32,547 nucleotides of DNA from an uncultured Prevotella sp. (GCA_900546345.1 URCI01000033.1:1-32547), one strand, 5' to 3'. Positions 13,749-22,168 are shown, counted from the first letter of the stretch. The notes: generated by a model not told the origin, from the sequence alone. Made by a program: numbers and translations.

Positions 13749-16112
13749 CTATTTAGCTTCTTTCAGATGCTTGTCCATGTTGGCTGCAGCACGCCGTCCG
13801 TCGCCCATGGCAAGGATGACCGTCGCACCGCCACGGACGATGTCGCCACCAGCGTAGATGTCGGGTTGGCTGGACTGCATCTCGTCGTTGACCACGATGG
13901 TGTTCTTCCTTCCGAGCTCCAGTCCTTGGATACTCTTCGGTACGAGTGGGTTAGGCGACACACCGATAGCCACGATGACTTGGTCGCACTCCAGCGTCTC
14001 GGTCCTGCCCGTAGCTACCGGGCGACGGCGGCCACTGGCATCGGGCTCACCAAGCTCCATCACGTCGAGCACGGCAGCGCGCACGCGTCCGTTCTCATCG
14101 GCGAGATATTCCTTGGGATTGTGAAGCGTCAGGAAATGGATGCCCTCCTCCTTGGCGTGTTTCACTTCCTCCAACCGGGCTGGCATCTCAGCTTCAGAGC
14201 GGCGATAGACCAGGGTGACGTCAGCACCGAGGCGCTTGGCTGTACGGCACGAGTCCATAGCCGTGTTGCCACCACCGACAACAATGACTTTCTTACCTAT
14301 ATTAATAGGAGTATCAGTATCAGGATTGGCAGCGTCCATGAGATTGACGCGTGTGAGGTACTCATTGCTCGACATCACGTTGATGAAGTTCTCACCGGGA
14401 ATGTCCATGAAGTTAGGCAGTCCGGCACCCGAGCCCACGAAAATGCCCTTGAAACCTTTATCCTCCAAGTCTTTCACGGTGATGGTCTTGCCCACGATGC
14501 AGTCGGTTAGGAAGTGCACGCCCATCTTGTGCAGGTTGTCTATCTCCACATCGACGATACGGTTGGGCAGGCGGAACTCGGGGATGCCGTATTTCAGCAC
14601 GCCACCGATTTCGTGCAGGGCTTCGAAGACATAGACCTCGTAGCCCTTCTTCACCATGTCGCCGGCGAAACTCAGTCCCGAGGGGCCCGAGCCGACGACG
14701 GCCACCTTCATACCATTCGACGGAGCCACCTCGGGCAGCACGCCACGTCCGCTCTCGCGCTCATAGTCGGCGGCGAAGCGCTCCAGATAGCCGATAGCCA
14801 CTGCGGGCTCCTTCATCTTTATATGGATACACTGGCTCTCACACTGCTTCTCCTGTGGACACACACGACCGCAGACAGCGGGCAGAGCCGACGTCATCTT
14901 CAGTACACGGGCTGCATCGAGCACATGGCCGCGCTCGATGTTCTTGATAAACGACGGGATGTTGATGCCCACAGGGCAACCCTCCACGCAGCTCGGCTTG
15001 CCGCAGTCGAGGCAACGGCGAGCCTCACCCATGGCCATGTCGAGAGTCAGTCCTTGGTTCACCTCCTCGGTGCGTGTGGTGGCACGGTACACTGGGTCGA
15101 GTTCCGGCATCTTCACACGTTCTATCTGCTTGCGCTCCTTGGCCGTCATCTTCTGGCGGAGCTCCTCACGCCATGCCGCGTTGCGGTCGATGAGGCTTTC
15201 GGTGGGCTCTTTGCCATCGTCGGGCGAGGGCTTAGCGGTCTGCTTCTTTTCACTGCAAGCTGCACAAGTCTGGGCGTTGTCACCGTGGTGGAGATGTCGC
15301 TCATAGTTGTCCATCTCCTCTTTCTCCACGCCCTTGAAGGTGCCCATGCGCTTCATCATCTCGTCCCAGTCGACCAAGTCACCGTCGAATTCCGGTCCGT
15401 CGATACACACGAACTTTGTCTTGCCTCCGATGGTGAGTCGACAGGCACCACACATGCCGGTGCCGTCGACCATGATGGTGTTGAGCGACACATCGTTGGG
15501 GATACCATATTTATGGGCGAGGAGCGAGGTGAACTTCATCATCACGGGAGGGCCGATTGCCAGCACCTTGTCGACATGCTCGCGCTTGATGACTTCCTCC
15601 ACACCGACGGTGACCACGCCTTTCTCGCCGTAGCTGCCGTCATCGGTCATGATGATCACCTCGTCGCTGTATTTCTTGACGTCATCGACCATGATGACAA
15701 GATTCTTCGTGCGTCCGGCCAGCACTGAAATGACGCGGTTGCCAGCCTTCTTCAGTGCGGTGAGGATGGGCAGGATGGCCGCAATGCCAATGCCGCCGCC
15801 GGCACAGACCACCGTACCGTATTTCTCTATCTTCGAGGCGTTGCCGAGAGGTCCCACGATATCCTGCACCTCGTCGCCGACATTGAGTTGGCAGAGTTTC
15901 GTTGATGACAGTCCCACTTCCTGCACCACGAGGGTGAGGGTGCCCTTTTCGGGGTCGGACTTAGCGATGGTGTAGGGCACGCGCTCGCTGTCCTTGTCCA
16001 CGCGGACAATGATAAAATGCCCCGGTCGGCAGCTGCGTGCGATAAGTGGTGCCTCTACCTCCAGGCAGAACACCTTTTCAGAGAATTGTGTTTTCTTCAG
16101 AATCTTGTTCAT
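13749..16112 (-). CDS. Fused NfnA-NfnB-like flavoprotein (ferredoxin:NADP+ oxidoreductase / GltD-like)
   Basis: The 787-residue protein joins two enzymes. Residues 1-260 are a DHOD-electron-transfer/NfnA-type FAD-NAD(P) module (RPGHFIIVRVD; GPLGN; CAGGGIGIAA) ending in a [2Fe-2S] site with Cys221, Cys224 and Cys236. A linker with an extra Cys283-x-x-Cys286 follows. Residues 340-787 are a glutamate-synthase-small-subunit/NfnB module: [4Fe-4S] cysteines 367, 370, 375, 379 and 414, 418, 424, 428, an FAD-binding GSGPSG at 473-478, and a NADPH-binding GGGNTA at 612-617. In separate-subunit Nfn such modules bifurcate electrons between NADH, ferredoxin and NADPH; many Bacteroidetes annotations call the fusion a GltD-type enzyme. 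First gene of the operon; promoter at 16145-16175. Confidence 0.9.
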   Translation of the reverse strand: MNKILKKTQFSEKVFCLEVEAPLIARSCRPGHFIIVRVDKDSERVPYTIAKSDPEKGTLTLVVQEVGLSSTKLCQLNVGDEVQDIVGPLGNASKIEKYGTVVCAGGGIGIAAILPILTALKKAGNRVISVLAGRTKNLVIMVDDVKKYSDEVIIMTDDGSYGEKGVVTVGVEEVIKREHVDKVLAIGPPVMMKFTSLLAHKYGIPNDVSLNTIMVDGTGMCGACRLTIGGKTKFVCIDGPEFDGDLVDWDEMMKRMGTFKGVEKEEMDNYERHLHHGDNAQTCAACSEKKQTAKPSPDDGKEPTESLIDRNAAWREELRQKMTAKERKQIERVKMPELDPVYRATTRTEEVNQGLTLDMAMGEARRCLDCGKPSCVEGCPVGINIPSFIKNIERGHVLDAARVLKMTSALPAVCGRVCPQEKQCESQCIHIKMKEPAVAIGYLERFAADYERESGRGVLPEVAPSNGMKVAVVGSGPSGLSFAGDMVKKGYEVYVFEALHEIGGVLKYGIPEFRLPNRIVDVEIDNLHKMGVHFLTDCIVGKTITVKDLEDKGFKGIFVGSGAGLPNFMDIPGENFINVMSSNEYLTRVNLMDAANPDTDTPINIGKKVIVVGGGNTAMDSCRTAKRLGADVTLVYRRSEAEMPARLEEVKHAKEEGIHFLTLHNPKEYLADENGRVRAAVLDVMELGEPDASGRRRPVATGRTETLECDQVIVAIGVSPNPLVPKSIQGLELGRKNTIVVNDEMQSSQPDIYAGGDIVRGGATVILAMGDGRRAAANMDKHLKEAK

Positions 16113-16144
16113 TTCAGTCTTTGTCTTTGGTCTTTACGTTAGCA

Positions 16145-16175
16145 CAAAGATAGCAATAAAAATCGAGTTTCTCAA
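16145..16175 (-). promoter_or_regulatory. Promoter of the nfn-like operon
   Basis: TATCTTTG (minus strand, 16145-16152) with TTG at 16173-16175 and a 20-base spacer. It starts about 25 bases before the first codon and is the only good promoter seen for the four-gene operon reaching mnmE. Confidence 0.75.
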
Positions 16176-16217
16176 TGAATATCCGTTAAAATAACTCTTA
16201 CAAGAGAAAAAAGACAG

Positions 16218-16736
16218 TTATTTCATCTTCTCAGCCTCTTTGTGCGCGGGGCTCAGTCCTTTCTTGTCGCTGATGAAATTGAGCACTACCATTTCTATCA
16301 AACATGTGAGTTCCTGAAACATGATATGGCATCGGGGCCATACCAGGCAGACGACAAAGCAGGGAAGCCAAAGATAGAGTATCTTGGGGCAGCGGTGGAA
16401 GACATAGATCACCGAGGCCACGCAGCAGAGAATGCCGCCGAAATAGTGGAGAAATGTGTTTGAGGTGTGGTAATGGGGTGAGAGGGCCACATCGGCCAGT
16501 CCTATGATCATCAACCACACCATGGCTCGGCCTTTCTTGTCGGTGTGGCGAAAGAGGGTAGTGGCTACGAATGCGATGACCGTCAATATATATAATGAGA
16601 AGTCCAGTTCATGGGGAATCAGATACGAAGTGCATGACATACTGTGGGGCAGGCTCCCGCTGACCGAGGTGCAGAGCACTACATAGATGGCTGTGATGGC
16701 GAGCTCCGCAATACTGATGATTTTTGTTGACTTCAT
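16218..16736 (-). CDS. Small multi-spanning membrane protein, unknown function
   Basis: About 172 residues when started at MKSTKIIS, the Met preceded by a spaced AT-rich leader; a longer frame adds 30 residues, MQIIVFCLQIFRIGFGTLFA..., but that start runs into the regulatory gap before the divergent mannanase gene, so the shorter form is taken. Five hydrophobic segments are visible, near AELAITAIYVVLCTSV, LDFSLYILTVIAFVATTLF, GRAMVWLMIIGLADVAL, YFGGILCCVASVIYVF and ILYLWLPCFVVCLVWP. The last 20 residues are charged and cytoplasmic. I do not recognise a family. It is transcribed divergently from the mannanase gene, with 164 bases between them. Confidence 0.7.
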   Translation of the reverse strand: MKSTKIISIAELAITAIYVVLCTSVSGSLPHSMSCTSYLIPHELDFSLYILTVIAFVATTLFRHTDKKGRAMVWLMIIGLADVALSPHYHTSNTFLHYFGGILCCVASVIYVFHRCPKILYLWLPCFVVCLVWPRCHIMFQELTCLIEMVVLNFISDKKGLSPAHKEAEKMK

Positions 16737-16740
16737 AATG

Positions 16741-16900
16741 CTTAACTGCTTGTTTACTTGCATAGATGCAAATAGTGTACCGAATCCGATGCGAAATATT
16801 TGCAAACAAAATACTATTATTTGCAAAGAAAGTGCAAGGAAGTCTCAATGATTTACAGTATCTTTGCAATAGATAATACCCACAACCTGATAATGACATC
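16741..16900. promoter_or_regulatory. Divergent control region with TATTTGCAAA repeats and mannanase promoter
   Basis: TATTTGCAAA occurs at 16797-16806 and 16818-16827 in the same direction, exactly 21 bp apart, and TATTTGCA in the opposite direction at 16767-16774. A perfect plus-strand -7 box, TATCTTTG, lies at 16859-16866; the -33 box is weak. The repeats would be centred roughly 50 and 70 bases upstream of the start of transcription, typical of an activator site. The motif itself contains TTTGCAAA, a palindrome. An AraC-family or hybrid two-component regulator is a plausible partner, by inference. Confidence 0.55.
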
Positions 16901-18193
16901 ATGAAATCGACATTACGACATCTCTTCGGAGCTCTCTCCATGCTCCTGTTGTTTCCATTTGCGGCTCAAGCCCAATATGTGCAGTGTCACGGCGGCAAGT
17001 TCTGGCGTGGCGGCAAACCTTATTATTATGTAGGCACCAATCTGTGGTATGGTGCTATTCTTGGTTCTACAGGCCAAGGCGGCGACCGTGCGCGCCTCTG
17101 CCGCGAGCTCGACCGGTTAAAGGCTGCCGGCATAGACAATTTGCGTATTCTTGTGGGCTCGGATGGACAACGTGGCGTGAAAACCAAGGTGGAGCCTACG
17201 TTGCAGGAAGCGCCAGGTGTATACAATGATACGATCCTAGCCGGTCTTGATTATCTGCTTCAGCAAATGGGAAAACGCAAGATGGTTGCCGTGCTCTATC
17301 TCAATAACTCTTGGGAGTGGAGCGGAGGATATGGATATTATCTTGAGCAGGCAGGAATGGGGAAAGCACCACGGCCTAATGAAGCCGGTTATCCTGCTTT
17401 TATGAAATTTGTGGAGCAGTTTGCTGCCAATGAGAAGGCCCATCAGCTTTTTTATGACTATGTACGCTTTATCCTTGGTCGCACCAACCGCTATACCCAC
17501 AAGCGCTATATCGATGATCCTGCTATCATGTCGTGGCAAATAGGCAATGAGCCTCGTGCCTTTTCAAAAGAAGCCATTCCTGCTTTTGAGAAATGGCTCG
17601 GTGAGACATCAGCACTGATTCGCAGTATCGACAAGCACCACCTCATCTCTATTGGAAGTGAGGGCGCCTGGGGGTGCGAAGGTGATTATAATTGTTATGA
17701 ACGCATTTGCGCAGACAAGAATATTGATTATTGCAATGTACATTTGTGGCCATATAATTGGGGATGGTCCAAGGCTGACTCGCTCATCGAAAACTTGCCA
17801 CGTGCCTGCGCCAACACTAAGGACTATATCAATCGTCATTTAGCTATTTGTCAACGACTCAATAAGCCTCTTGTGATGGAAGAGTTTGGTTATCCTCGTG
17901 ATGGTATGAGCTTCCAGCCGGGCTCTCCGACCCGGGGCAGAGATGCATATTATAAATATGTGTTCCAGCTCGTTGCTGACAATGCACGGGAAGGCGGAAA
18001 GTTTGCCGGATGCAACTTTTGGGGTTGGGGCGGTGAGGCCCGTCCTCGCCATGAACAGTGGCAGGTCGGTGACCCTTACACCAATGACCCAGCCCAGGAG
18101 GCACAGGGGCTTAATTCTGTTTTTGACTGCGATTCCTCCACGCTTGATGTTGTCGGAAGTGTTGTACGTCAGTTCAAGACGTTCCATCAATAA
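16901..18193 (+). CDS. Secreted GH5 (subfamily 7-like) endo-beta-mannanase
   Basis: The 430-residue protein has a signal peptide (LSMLLLFPFAAQAQ, cut after about residue 24) and a GH5 TIM barrel with the pattern of subfamily 7 mannanases: the acid/base Glu217 in WQIGNEPR and the nucleophile Glu327/328 in LVMEEFGYPRDG, plus the aromatic substrate loops NVHLWPYNWGW and GCNFWGWGGE. It should cleave internal beta-1,4-mannosyl bonds in mannan, glucomannan or galactomannan. A cell-surface or periplasmic place is expected, but no lipoprotein box was seen. The gene is followed after 39 bases by a GH3 enzyme in the same direction; together they could take mannan oligomers down to sugars. No SusC/SusD pair is in the window. 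Confidence 0.9.
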   Translation: MKSTLRHLFGALSMLLLFPFAAQAQYVQCHGGKFWRGGKPYYYVGTNLWYGAILGSTGQGGDRARLCRELDRLKAAGIDNLRILVGSDGQRGVKTKVEPTLQEAPGVYNDTILAGLDYLLQQMGKRKMVAVLYLNNSWEWSGGYGYYLEQAGMGKAPRPNEAGYPAFMKFVEQFAANEKAHQLFYDYVRFILGRTNRYTHKRYIDDPAIMSWQIGNEPRAFSKEAIPAFEKWLGETSALIRSIDKHHLISIGSEGAWGCEGDYNCYERICADKNIDYCNVHLWPYNWGWSKADSLIENLPRACANTKDYINRHLAICQRLNKPLVMEEFGYPRDGMSFQPGSPTRGRDAYYKYVFQLVADNAREGGKFAGCNFWGWGGEARPRHEQWQVGDPYTNDPAQEAQGLNSVFDCDSSTLDVVGSVVRQFKTFHQ

Positions 18194-18232
18194 TGTCATT
18201 TCAACATATTATTATACAATACTCATAATCAC

Positions 18233-20590
18233 ATGAATAAAAAACTATCTACATTGATGTTTTCGCTCTGCGTTGCCGGAGCTGTGTCGGCTCAAGCCCC
18301 ACAGCTTAATGCTCATAACATCGATCAAGTACTCCAGGCCATGACCTTGGAAGAGAAGGCCCAGATGCTTGTAGGCGGTGGTAATGACGGCTTTGTCGGA
18401 TCAGGCTCCATGCTTGGTCATCAGAAGAAATTAGTTGCTGGTGCAGCCGGTCTCACGGTAGCGATTCCCCGACTGGGTATTCCCGCTACTGTTGTCTGCG
18501 ATGGTCCTGCCGGTGTGCATATCGATGCTCATCGCGACGGCACCAGTCAGACATTCTTTGCTACAGGATTTCCTGTGGGGACTTGTTTGGCAAGTACCTG
18601 GAACACTGAATTGGTTGAGCAGGTTGGTCGTTGTGAGGGTAACGAGACCTTGGAATATGGTTGCGATGTTATCCTGGGGCCGGGCATGAATCTACATCGC
18701 AGTCCGCTCTGTGGCAGAAACTTTGAGTACTATAGTGAAGACCCGATAGTAACCGGCATGATTGGTACAGCCATGGTTCGTGGCATACAGAGCCAGGGCG
18801 TAGGGGTATCCATGAAGCATTTTGCTGTCAATTCTCAAGAGAGTGACCGCACCCGCGTCGATGAGCGTGTCTCGCAGCGGGCACTGCGCGAGCTCTATCT
18901 TCGCGGCTTTGAGATGGCAGTACGTCAGGCGCAGCCGTGGACGATCATGTCGTCCTACAACAAAATCAATGGTGTCTACGCCCAGGGCAACTACGATTTG
19001 CTCACCAAGGTGCTCCGCGACGACTGGGGATTCAATGGCATCGTCATGACCGACTGGATCGGCAAGCGCGCCGACCTGCCCGTTGCCGAGGAGGTTCATG
19101 CGGGCAACGACCTGCTCATGCCGGGCTATCCTGCTCAGGTCGAGGACATCGTCAAGGCCGTCAAGGAGGGCAAGCTCGACATCAAAGATGTGGACCGCAA
19201 CGTGCGACGGATGCTGGAGTATATCGTCAAGACACCGCGCGTCCGCCATTACGCTTTCAGCAACAAGCCCGACCTCAAGGCGCATGCTCAGGTGACCCGA
19301 CAGACGAGCACCGAGGGCATGGTGCTGCTCAAGAATGGCGACTTCAACGGTAAGGCCGTGCTGCCCATGGAGGGCATCAAGCGCGTGGCACTCTTCGGTG
19401 TCAACAGCTACGACTTCATGAGCGGTGGCTTGGGCTCGGGCTGCGTCAATGTACCCTACGTCGTGGATATGGTCGACGGACTGAAAAACGCCGGCGTCTC
19501 CACTACATCTCAGCTCACCGACATCTATACGAAATATGTGGCCTATGCCAAATCCAAGCTCAAGGCCGACAAGAACCCGTGGATGTGGTTTCTCGATCAA
19601 GGGCAGCCCAAACTCGATGAGATCGACATCACGCAGCGCTGCGTAGAGCATGAGGCTCCCGAGGCCGACGCTGCCATCATCACCATCGGCCGTCAGGCCG
19701 GTGAAGGCATGGACCGCAACATCGAGGGCGAGTTCAACCTCACCGAGCAGGAGAAGCAGATGATCAGCCGCGTGAGCAGTGTCTTCCATCAGCAGGGCAA
19801 GCCCGTCATCGTTGTCATCAACTCCGGTTCGGTGATGGAGACAGCCTCTTGGCGTAGTCTGGTCGACGGCATCCTCGTAGCATGGCAGCCGGGTGAGGAA
19901 GGCGGCAATGCTGTTGCCGACGTGCTCACTGGCAAAGCCAATCCCTCCGGCCGTCTGACGATGACATGGCCGATAGCAGCCACCGATGTGCCCTCAACGG
20001 CCAACTTCCCGAGCCAGCCCGACTATTACGGTCTGACCGACGCCCTCTATGATCATCGTGTCAAGGGTGTCAACTACACCGACCACGACGAGGACATCTA
20101 TGTCGGCTACCGCTATTTCGACTCTTTCGACAAGCCCGTAGCCTATCCCTTCGGCTATGGTCTGAGCTATACCACTTTCTCTATGTCGGGCTTTACGGCC
20201 AAAGCCGATAAGCAGGGTGTTGTTGTGAAAGTAACAGTGAAGAACACAGGCTCGCGTGCCGGTAAGCAAGTGGCGCAGGTGTATGTTGCAGCGCCTAAGG
20301 GCAATGAGGAAAAGCCGGTTAAAGAGCTGAAGACTTTTGCCAAGACCCGTCTGCTGAAGCCCGGTGAGAGTCAGACGCTGACAATGAGCGTGCCGCGTCG
20401 TCTGCTGACCAGTTTTGATGAGGCTGGCAGTCAATGGAAGGGTGAGGCTGGCAACTACACTTTCATGGTAGGCGACAATGTGGAGCATATGCTTGGCAAG
20501 GCCATTGTCAAGCTCGGCGCCTACACAGAAAAAGTCAGTGAAGCCCTCAAACCTCAAGTGAAGCTCACTTTGCTCAGAAGAAGCAAATAA
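18233..20590 (+). CDS. Secreted GH3 beta-glycosidase
   Basis: The 785-residue protein has a signal peptide (LMFSLCVAGAVSAQ). The N-terminal GH3 barrel contains KHFAVNSQESDR (residues 195-206) and the nucleophile Asp274 in GIVMTDWIG; the second domain follows from about residue 340 and supplies IITIGRQAGEGMDR; a fibronectin-III-like domain occupies about 690-770 (VKVTVKNTGSRAGKQVAQVY). This is the usual layout of beta-glucosidases. Beside a GH5 mannanase it probably removes glucosyl, possibly xylosyl, units from oligosaccharides; the sugar specificity cannot be fixed from sequence. Codons from about 18,840 to 20,190 are much richer in G and C at third positions than in the rest of the gene. 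Confidence 0.92.
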   Translation: MNKKLSTLMFSLCVAGAVSAQAPQLNAHNIDQVLQAMTLEEKAQMLVGGGNDGFVGSGSMLGHQKKLVAGAAGLTVAIPRLGIPATVVCDGPAGVHIDAHRDGTSQTFFATGFPVGTCLASTWNTELVEQVGRCEGNETLEYGCDVILGPGMNLHRSPLCGRNFEYYSEDPIVTGMIGTAMVRGIQSQGVGVSMKHFAVNSQESDRTRVDERVSQRALRELYLRGFEMAVRQAQPWTIMSSYNKINGVYAQGNYDLLTKVLRDDWGFNGIVMTDWIGKRADLPVAEEVHAGNDLLMPGYPAQVEDIVKAVKEGKLDIKDVDRNVRRMLEYIVKTPRVRHYAFSNKPDLKAHAQVTRQTSTEGMVLLKNGDFNGKAVLPMEGIKRVALFGVNSYDFMSGGLGSGCVNVPYVVDMVDGLKNAGVSTTSQLTDIYTKYVAYAKSKLKADKNPWMWFLDQGQPKLDEIDITQRCVEHEAPEADAAIITIGRQAGEGMDRNIEGEFNLTEQEKQMISRVSSVFHQQGKPVIVVINSGSVMETASWRSLVDGILVAWQPGEEGGNAVADVLTGKANPSGRLTMTWPIAATDVPSTANFPSQPDYYGLTDALYDHRVKGVNYTDHDEDIYVGYRYFDSFDKPVAYPFGYGLSYTTFSMSGFTAKADKQGVVVKVTVKNTGSRAGKQVAQVYVAAPKGNEEKPVKELKTFAKTRLLKPGESQTLTMSVPRRLLTSFDEAGSQWKGEAGNYTFMVGDNVEHMLGKAIVKLGAYTEKVSEALKPQVKLTLLRRSK

Positions 20591-20761
20591 GACAATTGTC
20601 ATTTCGTCAGTCTGTAACTGACATATTGACCAATATTGTCAGGTAAATTGTTCAGGTACATACTTTGCAAGCATGTTAGTGAAGTTCGGAAGTCCGAAAG
20701 GGTAGAAGAGCTTCAAGAACTGAATAATCAACCATTAACACATAAATTGGAGGTATGTCTT
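20591..20761 (+). promoter_or_regulatory. Hsp20 control region with TGTCA/TGACA palindromes
   Basis: GACAATTGTC (20591-20600, perfect 10-bp palindrome), GTCAGT-5-ACTGAC (20606-20622) and TGACA...TGTCA (20619-20641) follow within 51 bases and overlap a possible -33 TTG (20636-20638). A rough -7 box TACTTTG is at 20661-20667. The leader of about 90 bases contains TTCGGA-AG-TCCGAA (20685-20698). A GGAGG sequence is close to the chosen start at 20762. The cluster probably binds a stress regulator; its identity is unknown. Confidence 0.5.
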
Positions 20762-21193
20762 ATGTTACTTGCTAAAAGAAATGATAATAATTGGATGTCA
20801 AACTTCTTTAATGATTTCTTCGACACGGATATGATGCCGCGCATGAATGCAACTGCTCCTGCAGTAAACGTTAAGGAGTCTGACAAGGGCTATGTGATGG
20901 AGATCGCTGCTCCTGGCTTGAAGAAAGAGTATTGCCGCGTCAGTCTTGACAACGATGGTAATCTCAACCTTAAGATCGAGGATAAGTTTGAGCATAAGGA
21001 GGAAAATAAGAAAGAGCACTATCTGCGTCGCGAGTTCAACTACAGCAACTACGAGCAGACCTATGTTCTACCAGAGGATGTCGATAAGGAGAAGATCAGC
21101 GCAAGGGTTGAGAACGGCATTCTCACGGTCGATCTGCCTAAGGTAAGCAAGGAAGAAAAGAAGGATGAGAACAAGAGTATTGAAGTGAAATAA
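20762..21193 (+). CDS. Hsp20 small heat shock protein
   Basis: A 143-residue alpha-crystallin-type chaperone that holds unfolded proteins without ATP. The start is MLLAKRNDNNWMSNFFNDFF, which is how Bacteroidetes Hsp20 proteins typically begin; an upstream in-frame ATG at 20636 adds 42 residues of unlikely sequence across the regulatory region and is rejected. The crystallin domain runs from about residue 35 (VNVKESDKGYVMEIAAPGLK) to 125, with the conserved RVENGILTVDLPK ending (A-x-x-x-n-G-v-L). The tail is Lys/Glu-rich and ends SIEVK, a modified IxV-like oligomerisation motif. It is a single gene ending at a strong hairpin at 21258. Confidence 0.93.
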   Translation: MLLAKRNDNNWMSNFFNDFFDTDMMPRMNATAPAVNVKESDKGYVMEIAAPGLKKEYCRVSLDNDGNLNLKIEDKFEHKEENKKEHYLRREFNYSNYEQTYVLPEDVDKEKISARVENGILTVDLPKVSKEEKKDENKSIEVK

Positions 21194-21257
21194 ACCTTCC
21201 TGCCCTGTTCCATCATTCGTTCTCGATCCCTATTATAATTATATAGAGTAGAGTAAG

Positions 21258-21302
21258 ATCCCTCTCTTCTTGAAGCGTTGCCGCGCTAGGGAAGAGAGGG
21301 AT
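21258..21302 (+). terminator. Terminator hairpin behind hsp20
   Basis: ATCCCTCTCTTC (21258-21269) pairs perfectly with GAAGAGAGGGAT (21291-21302) around a 21-base loop and is followed by TTATTG. The loop contains GCG-rich bases and may fold further. It lies 65 bases behind the Hsp20 stop. Confidence 0.8.
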
Positions 21303-21414
21303 TTATTGTGTTCTTGCTGACCGACTTATCGTAATTGCTTTTTAAGTATTGCTGGGCGTTGGTAACAAATGTTATCCTCCTTTCTATGGACCTGAAAATC
21401 ACACTTTTTAGGTA

Positions 21415-21445
21415 TTGTGGTATTGAAACTTTCTTCGTAACTTTG
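21415..21445 (+). promoter_or_regulatory. Flavodoxin promoter
   Basis: TTG (21415-21417), 20 bases, then TAACTTTG (21438-21445), a full match to the Bacteroidetes -7 consensus. The leader would be about 27 bases. TAACA-AA-TGTTA at 21363-21374 is an inverted repeat upstream that could be an operator; iron control would be typical for flavodoxin but is not shown by the sequence. Confidence 0.7.
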
Positions 21446-21478
21446 CAACTGTAAAAATCAATAATAATTATCAGAGAT

Positions 21479-21973
21479 ATGAAATCAACTGTAGTAATTT
21501 ATGGATCGTCAACAGGTACTTGCCAAAGTATAGCACAGACCATAGCTGACAAGCTCGGTGTAGAAGCAATAGATGTAGCCTCTTTGACAGAGGAGGTAGT
21601 GAAGTCAAACGATAATCTGATCCTCGGCACTAGCACGTGGGGTGCAGGCGAGTTACAGGATGACTGGTACGATGGTGTCAAAGTTCTCAAGTCTGCAGGT
21701 TTGCAGGGAAAAACTGTAGCTGTCTTTGGCTGCGGTGACAGTGAGAGTTATTCTGATACTTTCTGTGGCGGCATGCGTGAGCTCTATGATGCAGCTTCTG
21801 AAGCAGGCGCCAAACTGATAGGTGAAGTCGATGCTTCGGATTACACCTATGATGACACTGAGGCTGTCGTCGACGGTCATTTTGTAGGACTCGCTCTTGA
21901 TGATGTCAACGAGAGTGATAAAACAGAAAATCGTATTGACGCATGGATTGCAGTCATCAAGCCACAATTGTAA
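21479..21973 (+). CDS. fldA: Flavodoxin
   Basis: A 164-residue FMN electron carrier that replaces ferredoxin, usually under iron limitation. The phosphate loop is GSSTGTCQSIA (residues 9-19); most flavodoxins have STGNT there, and the Cys form is common in Bacteroidetes. FMN-stacking residues are in TSTWGAGELQDDWYDG (W53-like) and GCGDSESYSDTFCGG. The acidic surface (about one residue in five is Asp or Glu) fits interaction with oxidoreductases, possibly including the nfn-like enzyme elsewhere in the window; that pairing is inference. A single-gene unit with its own promoter and terminator. Confidence 0.95.
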   Translation: MKSTVVIYGSSTGTCQSIAQTIADKLGVEAIDVASLTEEVVKSNDNLILGTSTWGAGELQDDWYDGVKVLKSAGLQGKTVAVFGCGDSESYSDTFCGGMRELYDAASEAGAKLIGEVDASDYTYDDTEAVVDGHFVGLALDDVNESDKTENRIDAWIAVIKPQL

Positions 21974-22032
21974 TGTGATAAACATAAATCTTGTTCGCTA
22001 TAAATATAAAGCATAATGTTTTTGTATAGTAT

Positions 22033-22064
22033 AAAAGGACTGACTGGGAAGTCAGTCCTTTTTG
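22033..22064 (+). terminator. Terminator behind flavodoxin
   Basis: AAAAGGACTGACT (22033-22045) pairs perfectly with AGTCAGTCCTTTT (22050-22062) around GGGA, followed by TT. This is the strongest hairpin of the region and lies 60 bases after the stop. Confidence 0.92.
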
Positions 22065-22160
22065 TTGGTGTGTCTTTTCTCTGAAATCGGAAATCACAGA
22101 TTTTATTGTTAATCTTTGATTTTTTTACCTTTTATATTTCCTTAACTTGTTAGGAATCTA

Positions 22161-22168
22161 TAACTTTG
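22161..22168 (+). promoter_or_regulatory. -7 box of the AspT-type transporter operon
   Basis: TAACTTTG, a perfect -7 box, with TTTC about 20 bases upstream as a poor -33. The leader is about 70 bases, with no clear hairpin. Confidence 0.6.

Noticed and set aside
13719..15728. Plus-strand frames of 263 and 404 codons
   Set aside because: They are antisense to the fused flavoprotein, whose iron-sulfur and nucleotide-binding motifs are clear.
18692..19789. 365-codon antisense frame in the GH3 gene
   Set aside because: It lies opposite a complete GH3 enzyme with intact catalytic residues, and is explained by the high G+C at third positions.
20636..20761. N-terminal extension of Hsp20
   Set aside because: The extra 42 residues overlap the promoter palindromes, and the protein reads as a typical Hsp20 from the Met at 20762.
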